From: Nanobdellota archaeon
Lineage (GTDB): Archaea > Nanobdellota > Nanobdellia > Parvarchaeales > Parvarchaeaceae
NCBI GenBank assembly: GCA_021850635.1
Contig: JAJZLM010000025.1
Span: 1 to 34,699, forward strand
DNA length: 34,699 nucleotides
Direction of reading: 5' to 3'
Made by a program: the position numbers and the translations under genes. Of the stretch, positions 9,701 to 18,394 are shown one piece after another (within the stretch, counting starts at the first letter, position 1; each line of letters opens with the position of its first letter). The notes under the pieces are model-generated. The model made no database searches and was not told the origin of the DNA. It saw only the letters and a list, made by a program, of their open reading frames with translations.

Positions 9701-10132
9701 TTCTCCAGCGTTTTCAACTCTATAACAGGCGGCACTGCCGAACTAACACCAGACACTCCAGATAATATATTCAGTGGAGGATTAGACATAAAGGTCGACT
9801 TACCAAACAAGAAAGTACACAATGTTAGAGGATTGAGTGGTGGCGAGAAATCAATACTATCTATAGCTCTTATAATATCGATATCAAAATACATAGATGT
9901 GCCCTTCTATGTATTGGATGAAGTTGACGCAGCGCTTGACTCAATAAATTCGTCTAAATTCTCTGGATTAATAAAGGCGTATTCAGAAAGAACCGAGTTC
10001 ATAATAATATCGCACAACGAAGCTACAATGTTAGGAGCAGACGTCATCTACGGCGTGACTATGTCTGGAGACGGGATAAGCAAGGCTGTTAGTGTAAAGA
10101 TGCCTAGTGAAAAGATGAAATCTATCGATTGA
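6800..10132 (+). CDS. smc: Chromosome segregation protein SMC, 1110 aa
   Basis: GANGSGKSNIVDALLFVLGG Walker A, long coiled coils, hinge (YGTVNELFAIKNENYADAIQRSIGGRGDFIVVED), LSGGEKSILSIALIIS, PFYVLDEVDAALD. Confidence 0.96.
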   Translation: MTYIKEIDLDNFKSFSGHVKFTFTKGFNIIAGANGSGKSNIVDALLFVLGGSSKKEMRSEVLTDLIFNGGKIHNPAEYTKVNIILDNSDRTFQNFEENEISISRKVDKSGKSVFRINGKASTKEEILNILSIIKVRQDSFNIIPQGKIERITNSSPEEKLLIINDISGISVFEEKKEKSMNEMKKVEDNVSKIETVLNEKKKLMDKLENEKKRAQEFNELKNEYELTGAKAALMRRNAAKEALENVTKSIEEIDTKKANISSERDSLKEKLSKAREEINAINTHAESEGELEISEAENKAKELDIDLSKLSTVLETDKEQIERLEETLTEIKKSIKETSDESAKESENINRWKSELDTLTSNRHELTEATLEADRAIKGREALEKKLTDITNRVYEYKLALANYPKSAELQSRYSELSARKAKFESEKKEVTFKFSDLKPHIDRLKSDIKMEADTIYWLKERILSQKSAIASRNRAVEVSDRLKKSIEGIYGTVNELFAIKNENYADAIQRSIGGRGDFIVVEDDTVADRCINKLKEDKLGNFNFIPLNKIVYANVGQRPNLDFVIDYTINLVSFDDEVSNAMKFVFSDTLLVDSFEKAKSAITKYRMVTIDGTILEKTGVMSGGHREVVNFSEMNKKYRELQKELEEHTALKEKYEAELVENEPTLTYLMSMIKTYEKDITDVNEDLRSIEKELSSFQGSESDITNAIAILESEKFDTEEKLRGLYSAKTEGVDNKKELESLDREINALQVKLGTATSRVETLLKSEYSNLLKRESELEKERQRFYSDMTSTSSKIESGKKELEKITSDLARKSDELVNLRKRRDQLHKETIDLEKSVSKLEEDLNKVQSDSNSLRVKEAELRVKFETAEEELNKHTVKDVVIEDKDTIQTVEKRLSYLSSKVSSFGPINELALETFNKTMQEHTEESEKLAKLNEEKDRILSVIKDIESKKLEAFTRTLNEVNEVFSSVFNSITGGTAELTPDTPDNIFSGGLDIKVDLPNKKVHNVRGLSGGEKSILSIALIISISKYIDVPFYVLDEVDAALDSINSSKFSGLIKAYSERTEFIIISHNEATMLGADVIYGVTMSGDGISKAVSVKMPSEKMKSID

Positions 10133-10133
10133 T

Positions 10134-10937
10134 CTATATATTTTTGCGTATATACTCTGTTAACTGGTCTAATTCTTGTAGAGATAGTTTCTTTACTTCC
10201 TTGTTCTTTATGTCTGCCAGTGCCTCTTCCATTGGATCTAAAATCTCTTTGCTTTCCCTTTTAGTCTTATTCTTAAGGTCTTGGTATGCGCGCAGGCCGG
10301 CGTTTTTTACGGTCATCTCATCTCTTTTCATGACCTCTTGTAGGAAGTCGTTCGGCTTTCTTTTTATCTTGACCATCGTACTGGTGACCCTTGGCTGTGG
10401 GTAAAAAGCAGTGTTCGGTATCTGCATTATAGGGTTGAAATCTAAGAATATCCTCTGCACTGTGGAGAATTTTGTCCTCTTGCTCCCAGACAGACCACAA
10501 AGGCCGTCGGATATAGTCTTTGGGAGTATCATCACGCCTAATTCGAATTTGTACCTGAGCAATTTGTTCAGCACCCTGTCGACTATAGAATATGGCGGAT
10601 TAGATATAACCTTAGTGAACGCCGGTGGCACCAGCGTCAGAAAATCTGAATTTATAAGCTCTACGTTTCCATTCAATTCGTACTTATTTATCAGATAAGA
10701 AAATATCTTTACATCCTTTTCGACGCATATTATCCTGCAGATGCTGGCTATCTTATTTATTCCGTATCCGAAGCCTGTACCTATGTCGAGAACCACGTCT
10801 GTGCCGACTAGCTCTGCATTTTCTATCTCAGATTCTATTATGCTTTCGTCTGTGAGAAAGTTCTGGCTGTTCTTGTCTAGTTCTTTGAGTCCCAAACCGT
10901 CTATAAGCATTTTTGTTTCGCTTAGTAGCTCGCTCAT
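10134..10937 (-). CDS. ksgA: rRNA adenine N6,N6-dimethyltransferase (KsgA/Dim1)
   Basis: SQNFLTDESII...VVLDIGTGFGYGINKIA...NSDFLTL...VISNPPYSIVDRVLNKLL...FYPQPRVTSTMVKIKRK. Confidence 0.87.
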   Translation of the reverse strand: MSELLSETKMLIDGLGLKELDKNSQNFLTDESIIESEIENAELVGTDVVLDIGTGFGYGINKIASICRIICVEKDVKIFSYLINKYELNGNVELINSDFLTLVPPAFTKVISNPPYSIVDRVLNKLLRYKFELGVMILPKTISDGLCGLSGSKRTKFSTVQRIFLDFNPIMQIPNTAFYPQPRVTSTMVKIKRKPNDFLQEVMKRDEMTVKNAGLRAYQDLKNKTKRESKEILDPMEEALADIKNKEVKKLSLQELDQLTEYIRKNI

Positions 10938-10941
10938 ATCT

Positions 10942-11160
10942 TCAGGCGGATTTTTTCCTACCCACGCCTGCGGCTTTGAGCTTTTCTATCCTGAACTCGG
11001 TAGAGCATTTTCTGCAACTTAACAATATATATTCTTTATTTTTTTTATCTTCTTTTACTTTCTTTATCACCAACTCGCCAGAGAATTCGTTAGATGCACC
11101 GCATTTAGGGCATCTAAACAAGAAAGTGTAGTCTGGACTGGATTTCAAACGGTAAATCAT
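10942..11160 (-). CDS. Zinc-ribbon protein (CPKC...CRKC), 72 aa
   Basis: Two CxxC knuckles; start reassigned from 11235 to ATG 11160 because GGAGGAGG lies just upstream of it on the minus strand. Confidence 0.65.
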   Translation of the reverse strand: MIYRLKSSPDYTFLFRCPKCGASNEFSGELVIKKVKEDKKNKEYILLSCRKCSTEFRIEKLKAAGVGRKKSA

Positions 11161-11326
11161 GACGGCCTCCTCCTTTCCGTCGTAATCTATCTTAGACTTC
11201 TTAAAGTAATTGCAATCGTTTAGGTTCGGAAACATAATCCTATTTGTTTTTACACATTTTTAACTCTTTCTCTGTAGGAGGACACAGAAACTAAAAATTT
11301 AATTATATCTTTAGGTAGTTTTCACT

Positions 11327-12187
11327 CTATCCATTAAGTAGATCAAACAATGCTTCCAGTTGTGTCTTCTTTGATTCTAGAGAAGCCTTAGTGCTTTCAT
11401 ATTCGGATTTGCTTATCTTACCGGTTGTAAAATCTCTCTCCAACTGCCCGGATTTATTTTCGATTTCCCTCAATTTATCGTTTATCCTCTGTGAACCCTG
11501 GTTCCCTGTAGCCGAAGCCACCGTGCTCGACATCTGTCTTTTGTCTAGTTTGTTCGCATATTTCCTAGAAAGCTCGCTGTACAACTCGCTCATATCATTT
11601 TCCAACTTAGAGTATGAATCTTTATCCTTCACTTCACAATCCCCGGACAGAACTACCCTGACGTTTGCGGACTGCTCGGTCGGGTCATAAATGCCGATTA
11701 TCTTTGCCCATAAAAATATAGGGACTACTTTTTTTATAGCTAGAAATATAATCGTAAACACAAAGAAAACTATCATACCATATAAGATGTAGGCGGATGT
11801 CTGATCCTTAAAAGAGGTAAGATTAGTGTATATTTGGTTGCTATAAAGTGCAAATGATGCTACTAGAAGGAGAACTGCCAACACTGCACATACTTTCCAT
11901 AGTATTGGGAACCTTGAGCCCTTGACGTTGTCTTTAAGAGATTTGATCACGACTCTTATCGGCTTGGAATTACCGCCGCGGAACGTTTCTTCCAGCTCTG
12001 AATCGTCGAATTTGGACATCTCGTTTAGAAGTATCTTATAATCCATGTCTGTCATCGATTCAGAAACCCCGTTTCTTAATTCTTGCGGATCATTGCTTTT
12101 TATATAAAGATCATAGAAAACGTGGTGGCTTTCAAGCTTATCGGTGTCGAACTCTTTTTCATAGTTCTTTATGTTAAACCCAAACAT
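11327..12187 (-). CDS. Membrane protein with two TM segments and a SHOCT-like C-terminal segment
   Basis: TM: FPILWKVCAVLAVLLLVASFALY and SAYILYGMIVFFVFTIIFLAIKKVV; C-term GQLERDFTTGKISKSEYESTKASLESKKTQLEAL. Start at 12187 favoured over 12244: TATA (GATATATATT, 12211-12220) is about 28 nt upstream. Confidence 0.6.
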   Translation of the reverse strand: MFGFNIKNYEKEFDTDKLESHHVFYDLYIKSNDPQELRNGVSESMTDMDYKILLNEMSKFDDSELEETFRGGNSKPIRVVIKSLKDNVKGSRFPILWKVCAVLAVLLLVASFALYSNQIYTNLTSFKDQTSAYILYGMIVFFVFTIIFLAIKKVVPIFLWAKIIGIYDPTEQSANVRVVLSGDCEVKDKDSYSKLENDMSELYSELSRKYANKLDKRQMSSTVASATGNQGSQRINDKLREIENKSGQLERDFTTGKISKSEYESTKASLESKKTQLEALFDLLNG

Positions 12188-12268
12188 ACAATTACTTATC
12201 TCAATATATGAATATATATCTTTTTTAAAGATGGTTGTATACAATTCTAGTGCAATCTACATATATAG

Positions 12269-12757
12269 GTGATAATTGAACAAGGTATGGATCTTAGCAC
12301 TGTGGGTTTTTTTGCCATTTCTGCTCTTCTCATAGTTTTCTCCATAATTATTATAGAAAGCAAAAAGACCGTACATTACGTACTTTTCCTATTCGTTTTT
12401 GTACTGGGAGTCTCATCCATGTTTCTGTTCCTAAATGCAGTTTTCCTAAGCATCGCTGAACTCATAATATACAACGGTGGGATAGTGTTAATCCTGGCAG
12501 TTAGCATAATGTTGATGCCAGAGGGCACGATAAGTCCTTCCGGTAGGAGGTATATCTTGGTGGTACCTGCTGCTATATTAGCTCTGCTAACATTCTTAGT
12601 GTTAAGACTAGGCCCGACTGGAGTATCTGGGACAGATTATTCTGGTTTTGGTGAGTTTTTCATAGGTAATTATGGAATAGTGTTAGTCATTCTAGCCGTT
12701 ACAGCGCTAACGGCGATAATAACGACGATATACTTCATAAACAGGGAGGAGATATGA
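12269..12757 (+). CDS. nuoJ: NADH-quinone oxidoreductase-like subunit J (start GTG 12269 or ATG 12287)
   Basis: ESKKTVHYVLFLFVFVLGVSSMFLFLNAVFLSIAELIIYNGGIVLILAVSIMLM: NuoJ pattern, first in J-K-L-M-N order. Confidence 0.88.
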   Translation: MIIEQGMDLSTVGFFAISALLIVFSIIIIESKKTVHYVLFLFVFVLGVSSMFLFLNAVFLSIAELIIYNGGIVLILAVSIMLMPEGTISPSGRRYILVVPAAILALLTFLVLRLGPTGVSGTDYSGFGEFFIGNYGIVLVILAVTALTAIITTIYFINREEI

Positions 12758-13056
12758 TACCCTACTCTTATTACGCCGTATTATCCTCAATATTGTTCTC
12801 GATAGCGCTTTTTGGCGTGATTACTAGGCGCAACGGTATAACTCTAATAGTTTCAGGTGAGATAATAATAAACGCTGCAATGATAAATTTTGTCGCTGGT
12901 TCTGGAGGATCTGAAGGGATGAACGGCGTTAGTTATGCATTGTTGATTCTTATAATAGCCGTATTCGAAACGGTCGCAGTGATATCCATGCTGATAGCCT
13001 TGAGCAGGAGAACGAATTCCACATCATTACAAAAGTTAAAGAGCACGAGAGGTTGA
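12754..13056 (+). CDS. nuoK: NADH-quinone oxidoreductase-like subunit K
   Basis: SIALFGVITRRNGITLIVSGEIIINAAMINFV...ALLILIIAVFETVAVISMLIALSRR; ATGA overlap with nuoJ. Confidence 0.88.
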   Translation: MIPYSYYAVLSSILFSIALFGVITRRNGITLIVSGEIIINAAMINFVAGSGGSEGMNGVSYALLILIIAVFETVAVISMLIALSRRTNSTSLQKLKSTRG

Positions 13057-13060
13057 TACT

Positions 13061-14809
13061 ATGCTTTATCTTATAATATTGCCGATGATTGTGTCGATGC
13101 TCCTTGTGCCTTTGATAGGAGAAAGGTTGATAAAGAGCTTTAAGATAGCATTGACGGGGGCGTTGGTTTCACTGTTTTTATCCACTTATTATTTGTTTAA
13201 GTATTTCGGCAATCAAGTTACGGAATCGTATAACTGGTTCGGGGTGTCTAATTTTTTCAACCTTTCTATTTCCGGTGACAATCTGACTTTATTAATGGCC
13301 GTAATGGTCTCTTTCATATCCTTGATGGTCTTGATATTCTCGGTATTTTATATGAAAAAGGAGCCACAAGAAAGGTACTACGTAGAGATGTCGCTTTTCA
13401 TAGCGTCCATGCTAGGTTTGGTCCTTTCGAGCAGTCTTCTATTATTTTATATTTTCTGGGAGCTAGTCGGCGTAAGCTCGTATCTGCTCATAGGATTCTG
13501 GTACAAGAAGGAAAGCGCATCTGCAGCCGGAAAGAAAGCTCTCATAATGACTAGAATAGGGGACATGTCCTTCCTAGCTGCCATAGTGCTGCTGTTCACG
13601 AGCACAGGCACTTTCTCTATACCATCTATTCTACAGGAGTTGCCAGCACTCCCTAACATCACGATCTTGTTATCAGGTGCACTTATACTCATAGCAGCCC
13701 TGTCAAAATCTGCCCAGTTCCCTTTCTACACGTGGTTGCCGGACGCTATGGAAGGCCCTACGCCCGTAAGTGCGCTTCTGCACTCCGCGACTATGGTGGC
13801 GGCTGGTGCATATCTATTAGTTGTGATGTACCCATTGCTATTTGCAGCTGGTCTTAATACAGTAATCGTGTCTATAGGGTTTATTACAGCTGTGTTGTCT
13901 GCCCTCTTGGCGCTGAACCATAGGCATACCAAGCGCATACTTGCTTATTCCACTATAGAAAGCTTAGCGTTCATGTTCATAGCCATAGGTACTATAAACA
14001 CGGGAGGAGCGGTATTTTATCTTATGGTTCACGCGGTGTTCAAGTCTATGCTGTTCTTTATCAGCGGCATTTTCGCAGTACTCATAGGTGTACAAGACGT
14101 TTACAAACTTAAACTAAAAAGACTTTCGTCGACATGGCTCAAGTTACCTGCACTCATCGGATTCGCATCAATATCAGGGCTCCCTCCGTTTATGAGCTTC
14201 TTCGCACACACGGCTATCTCGGCGAACTTCACAACTATAGAAGGCCTAGTCTTTACTGTGATATCATTCCTTACGGCGCTTTTTTCCTTTAGAGCATTTT
14301 TCCTAATATTTAACCGAAAAGGCGTGAAGCTGGACAGAAAAGTGTCTACCGCGATGCCTATCTATATCCTATCTATAATATCGACAATCGGAGGTGCAAC
14401 GCTGTTCTTTTTCTCTAAAGTATTGGCTGGTTTCATGTATAAGATAGATATATTCACAGTGATAACTACAGCAGCAGCTTTCTTAGGAGTGTATGTAGCG
14501 TTCGAGGTTTTTTACAAAGACAAACTATCTACTGCATCTGCATCGTTCAAAGACGTTGCAAATAAGCTTATGAGAGTAGCGTACGATAAGATACTTTTCT
14601 CCATCGGCATGTCCTTTGTATCTGCAGGAGACGCAGTCGGAAAGTTTGACAATGCCCTATCAAAATTCTATGATAGATCTGCTGATTCTGCGCTGTTCTT
14701 ATCCTCTAAATCTAGAAGGATAGAAAATGGAAATGTTGAAACATATATTATAGCTATACTGATAGGGATCATAGCGTCCCTGGTGGTAGCTTCGGTGTTT
14801 GTATGGTAA
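13061..14809 (+). CDS. nuoL: NADH-quinone oxidoreductase-like subunit L
   Basis: FYIFWELVGVSSYLLIGFWY; FPFYTWLPDAMEGPTPVSALLHSATMVAAGAYLL; C-terminal lateral-helix-like segment plus final TM. Confidence 0.93.
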   Translation: MLYLIILPMIVSMLLVPLIGERLIKSFKIALTGALVSLFLSTYYLFKYFGNQVTESYNWFGVSNFFNLSISGDNLTLLMAVMVSFISLMVLIFSVFYMKKEPQERYYVEMSLFIASMLGLVLSSSLLLFYIFWELVGVSSYLLIGFWYKKESASAAGKKALIMTRIGDMSFLAAIVLLFTSTGTFSIPSILQELPALPNITILLSGALILIAALSKSAQFPFYTWLPDAMEGPTPVSALLHSATMVAAGAYLLVVMYPLLFAAGLNTVIVSIGFITAVLSALLALNHRHTKRILAYSTIESLAFMFIAIGTINTGGAVFYLMVHAVFKSMLFFISGIFAVLIGVQDVYKLKLKRLSSTWLKLPALIGFASISGLPPFMSFFAHTAISANFTTIEGLVFTVISFLTALFSFRAFFLIFNRKGVKLDRKVSTAMPIYILSIISTIGGATLFFFSKVLAGFMYKIDIFTVITTAAAFLGVYVAFEVFYKDKLSTASASFKDVANKLMRVAYDKILFSIGMSFVSAGDAVGKFDNALSKFYDRSADSALFLSSKSRRIENGNVETYIIAILIGIIASLVVASVFVW

Positions 14810-16218
14810 ACCTGCTTTCACTAGTGCTTGTTCCGGCCCTTGGAGCCGTGGCAGTTGCAATAAACAGTATCTTACCGAGGCGCATAAAACCTGAATACAT
14901 AGCTGCTTCAGCTTTTCTTATAACATCGGCGCTGTTTTTTATCGGAGTAATTGTAGGATTCAGCGGGTTCTCCATCGGTATAATAAACTCTATAGATTTT
15001 GCGTTCACACTCCAGCTTAACGGGATAAGCCTGCCGTTTCTGCTGTTGGCGGTAACGTTACCAGCACTCGGACTGTGGTCAGCTGTAAAGGAGATAAACA
15101 GTGGAAAAGCTCTTTTCTATATATTTTATCTGTTGTCCTACGCTTCTCTTATAGGAGTATTCATTTCCTCCAATCTTATAGCCTTCTTCATATTCTGGGA
15201 GATAGTTCTGATAAGTTTCTTCTTTATAATAACGTTTTGGGGAGAAGAAGAAACAAGAAGAAAAGCAGGTATGAAATTCCTTATATTCACGCAGTTCGGC
15301 TCGCTCACACTATTAGGGGCATTTATACTTTTGTTCATATACACTGGTTCGTTCAGTCTTGGGACAATAAGTTCAATGATATCTTTGGTGCCTTCATATA
15401 TTTCTTACGTAATCTTTGCTTTCGTGCTTATAACGGCGGTAATAAAGATGCCTATGTTCCCTATGCACAGCTGGCTTCCGGACGCACACGTGAGCGCACC
15501 TACCGCTGGCAGCGTCCTGTTAGCCGGAGTGCTCCTTAAGTTAGGAGGATATGTTTTGATTCTTTTCGGTTCTATACTATTATCATCTGTAATGAGGTCT
15601 ATACAGATACCTCTAATGCTGCTCGGTGTTTTTACCGTGATATACTCTACTCTAGCAGCTTCTTCCCAGACGGATTTCAAGAAGATGATAGCATACTCTA
15701 GCATATTTTACATGGGGCTGGTTTTCATAGGGATAGCTTCGTTGAACCAAATCGGAGAAAGCGGCTCTATATTTCTGATGGTAAGCCACGGTTTCATAGT
15801 CGGTATGCTTTTCGTACTGGCCGGTATTCTGAAGGAAAAAACTGGCACAAGAGACCTGAACAGGCTCGGGGGACTAATGTCAAAAATGCCGTTGTACTCT
15901 GTTTTCCTTGTGCTGGCAGTTATAGCTACATTGGGTGTACCTGGTCTCAGCAATTTCGTCGGGGAACTTTTGGTTTTCATAGGCGCTTACGCTGCGTATC
16001 CTATAACACTGGTCGCTTTAGCAGGAGTGCTTATAGCGACTAATTATTACTTATCAGCACTGAAGCGGATACTATATACTTCATTGAAAAAAACTATGTC
16101 CGGTGTAAAGGACATCTCATATGCTGACGCTGTCCAGTTGTCTATATTCTCTATATTCATAATAATTATAGGAGTAGTCCCAATAGTAATAACGAATTCA
16201 TTTAGCTTAACTATATGA
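14803..16218 (+). CDS. nuoM: NADH-quinone oxidoreductase-like subunit M
   Basis: FFIFWEIVLISFFFIITFWG; MFPMHSWLPDAHVSAPTAGSVLLAGVLLKLGGYVL. Confidence 0.93.
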   Translation: MVNLLSLVLVPALGAVAVAINSILPRRIKPEYIAASAFLITSALFFIGVIVGFSGFSIGIINSIDFAFTLQLNGISLPFLLLAVTLPALGLWSAVKEINSGKALFYIFYLLSYASLIGVFISSNLIAFFIFWEIVLISFFFIITFWGEEETRRKAGMKFLIFTQFGSLTLLGAFILLFIYTGSFSLGTISSMISLVPSYISYVIFAFVLITAVIKMPMFPMHSWLPDAHVSAPTAGSVLLAGVLLKLGGYVLILFGSILLSSVMRSIQIPLMLLGVFTVIYSTLAASSQTDFKKMIAYSSIFYMGLVFIGIASLNQIGESGSIFLMVSHGFIVGMLFVLAGILKEKTGTRDLNRLGGLMSKMPLYSVFLVLAVIATLGVPGLSNFVGELLVFIGAYAAYPITLVALAGVLIATNYYLSALKRILYTSLKKTMSGVKDISYADAVQLSIFSIFIIIIGVVPIVITNSFSLTI

Positions 16219-17564
16219 TACCTATAAACGCAGAATATGTGCTTTTTGCAGGTGCTCTTCTGATAATTTTAGCAGATTTTCTTAGGATTACTTTACACAT
16301 CCATGACAGGAAGATTATACACTATCTGACATTAACCGTGTTGATAGTTTCCTTCGCTGCAGAAGTGCTGTTGGGCAACATGAACATAGCTTTCTTCTCC
16401 TCCACTCAGTACAGTGGATTTGTAAATGGGTTTGTGCTGTTTATAGCGTCGGCTATATATGTATTCCTATTAGCAGATACAAAAGACCACAGCGTTTTCA
16501 TAGATTTCCTATTTCTTTTCGCGACTTTAGGAGCTCTCCTTGTGGTCTTATCTAGCAATTTTATATCGCTGATATTAGCGATAGAGATGATATCTATAGC
16601 GTCTTACGGATTAGTGTTCTTCCACAAGACGGATCGCCAGATGGAGGGGGCGATGAAATACGTGTCGATAAGTTTTTTATCGATATTAATAGTAATATTC
16701 GGTTCTTCGCTAATTTATGGAGGGACTGGAAGTCTTGCTTTCTCAGCAACGTCTGTTAAGAATTACCTTCCATTCATAGCTGGTATAGCTCTAGTGTTAG
16801 CTGGGTTAGCTTTCAAATCTACGATAGTGCCATTCCATATGTGGGCCCCTGATGTGTACGAAACTTCAGACGGAACCGTTACTGCTTTCCTTTCTTCAGT
16901 GTCAAAGACAGCCGGATTGGTAGCTATGATACGAGTTTTCTTCTTTGCACTACCCGTTTCCTCAAATTTCGTGATGGTGATGTTCGTATCTCTCGCGATA
17001 GCCACCATATTTTTTGCTAGTTTTATGGCAGTGGTACAGGAGAAGATAAAGAGGATACTGGCTTATTCCAGTATAGCACAGGCTGGGTTCGCTTTCGTAG
17101 CTATAGCATTGTTGGATTACGTCGGAGTACACGCTGCTATATTCTACGTGTTCAGTTTTGCAGTGGCCGATGCGCTGGTGTTCCTGGCATATAAGTTGTT
17201 CGAGGATAACAATATAATCTACAAGAAGGACGCAAAGAAAATGTTCCCGATGTCAAAAGTAGGTACTATAGGGTTGTTCGTGGGACTTCTTTCGTTGGCC
17301 GGTCTACCTCCGACAATAGGCTTTTTCGGTAAATTACTGGTATTCCAGGCTTTGTTAGTGCACGGCTATGTCTACCTTGTCGTGGCGCTTTTTGCGATAA
17401 TCCTGTTCTCCACATTCTACTACTTCGGTTTGATCAGAGAGATGGAGCTATCTAAGGTCAACAACAGTCTACGTAGATATGGCGCCAACATGCATGTAAA
17501 GGAAGGAGTGATAATAGTACTGACGCTGGCACTATTCGTTGGAGTAGTATTTGTATCGTTATAA
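16215..17564 (+). CDS. nuoN: NADH-quinone oxidoreductase-like subunit N
   Basis: LILAIEMISIASYGLVFF; STIVPFHMWAPDVYETSDGTVTAFLSSVSKTAGLVAMIR; ATGA overlap with nuoM. Confidence 0.92.
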   Translation: MIPINAEYVLFAGALLIILADFLRITLHIHDRKIIHYLTLTVLIVSFAAEVLLGNMNIAFFSSTQYSGFVNGFVLFIASAIYVFLLADTKDHSVFIDFLFLFATLGALLVVLSSNFISLILAIEMISIASYGLVFFHKTDRQMEGAMKYVSISFLSILIVIFGSSLIYGGTGSLAFSATSVKNYLPFIAGIALVLAGLAFKSTIVPFHMWAPDVYETSDGTVTAFLSSVSKTAGLVAMIRVFFFALPVSSNFVMVMFVSLAIATIFFASFMAVVQEKIKRILAYSSIAQAGFAFVAIALLDYVGVHAAIFYVFSFAVADALVFLAYKLFEDNNIIYKKDAKKMFPMSKVGTIGLFVGLLSLAGLPPTIGFFGKLLVFQALLVHGYVYLVVALFAIILFSTFYYFGLIREMELSKVNNSLRRYGANMHVKEGVIIVLTLALFVGVVFVSL

Positions 17565-17628
17565 GAATAAAATCATACGCAGCCAGATTTCTACAAAAAT
17601 AGGAGAATAACCAACTAGGATATCGATA

Positions 17629-17805
17629 CTACTTATTCTTTCTCGACGCTTCCAGTTCCTTCTTATGGAGCTCGTTCTTCAACTGCGCTATTTTTTTCTT
17701 TAAGTGTCTATACTTACCAGCGTCAGCTGCTTGAAGTCCCTGCGTCTTCTTTATGTTCATTTTTAGGAGCTCCATCTCCAGCTCCTTCAGGTTCTCTTCT
17801 GTCAT
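17629..17805 (-). CDS. rpl29: Ribosomal protein L29, 58 aa (absent from the ORF track)
   Basis: Manual translation: MTEENLKELEMELLKMNIKKTQGLQAADAGKYRHLKKKIAQLKNELHKKELEASRKNK*; SD-like GAGGTGA upstream; expected position after S3. Confidence 0.8.
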   Translation of the reverse strand: MTEENLKELEMELLKMNIKKTQGLQAADAGKYRHLKKKIAQLKNELHKKELEASRKNK

Positions 17806-18394
17806 TAAATTTCACCTCACCAGGCATTTGTTTTGGTATGACTACCGTCACCTTTATGCCTATGGACCCTCTTTTTAGTGTAAGTTGTTTCTTCGCTTTT
17901 AATACACCAAACTGCTCTAGCTGTCCGGTCTTAGGCATAACACCGCCGTTTGGCCTGAACTTAAAGTGAGCAGCTCTTTCCTTTATAACTCCTCCTATTT
18001 CTATCTCAGCACCCTTGGCGCCTGCCCTCATTATGTCGTCCAACGCGCGATGAGCTATCATCTTATATTTCATAGGTCCGTACTTAGATATCCTGAATGC
18101 TATGGAATCTGCTATAGCTTCCGGGTTAAGTTCTGGATCATCCGTCTGCTCGACTTCTATATGAGGAGGCTCTTGATTAAAATATTTACCTATATGGTTT
18201 GAGGTTTCTTTTAACAGTTGATTTCCCCTAGTCACCATAAGGCCTGGTTTTGGGGTCTTTATTACAATCTTCATGCCTAAAGGAGTCTTCTCTATCCTTA
18301 TGTCCGTTATAGCGAACCTACTAAATTTCTTCAGTATGTATTCCTTTGCGGTGTGCTCATTTACTCTTGAATTAAGTATTTTCTTTGGTAACAT
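17723..18394 (-). CDS. rps3: Ribosomal protein S3
   Basis: Archaeal S3 KH domain and C-terminal domain (HRALDDIMRAGAKGAEIEIGGVI). Start at ATG 18394, preceded by GAGGAGGAG; ORF-track ATG 18412 lies in the SD. Confidence 0.92.
   Translation of the reverse strand: MLPKKILNSRVNEHTAKEYILKKFSRFAITDIRIEKTPLGMKIVIKTPKPGLMVTRGNQLLKETSNHIGKYFNQEPPHIEVEQTDDPELNPEAIADSIAFRISKYGPMKYKMIAHRALDDIMRAGAKGAEIEIGGVIKERAAHFKFRPNGGVMPKTGQLEQFGVLKAKKQLTLKRGSIGIKVTVVIPKQMPGEVKFNDRREPEGAGDGAPKNEHKEDAGTSSS

Noticed and set aside
11391-11690. 99-aa plus-strand ORF opposite the SHOCT-like membrane protein
   Set aside because: Antisense to a better-supported ORF, low-complexity Leu/Ser composition, no start context.
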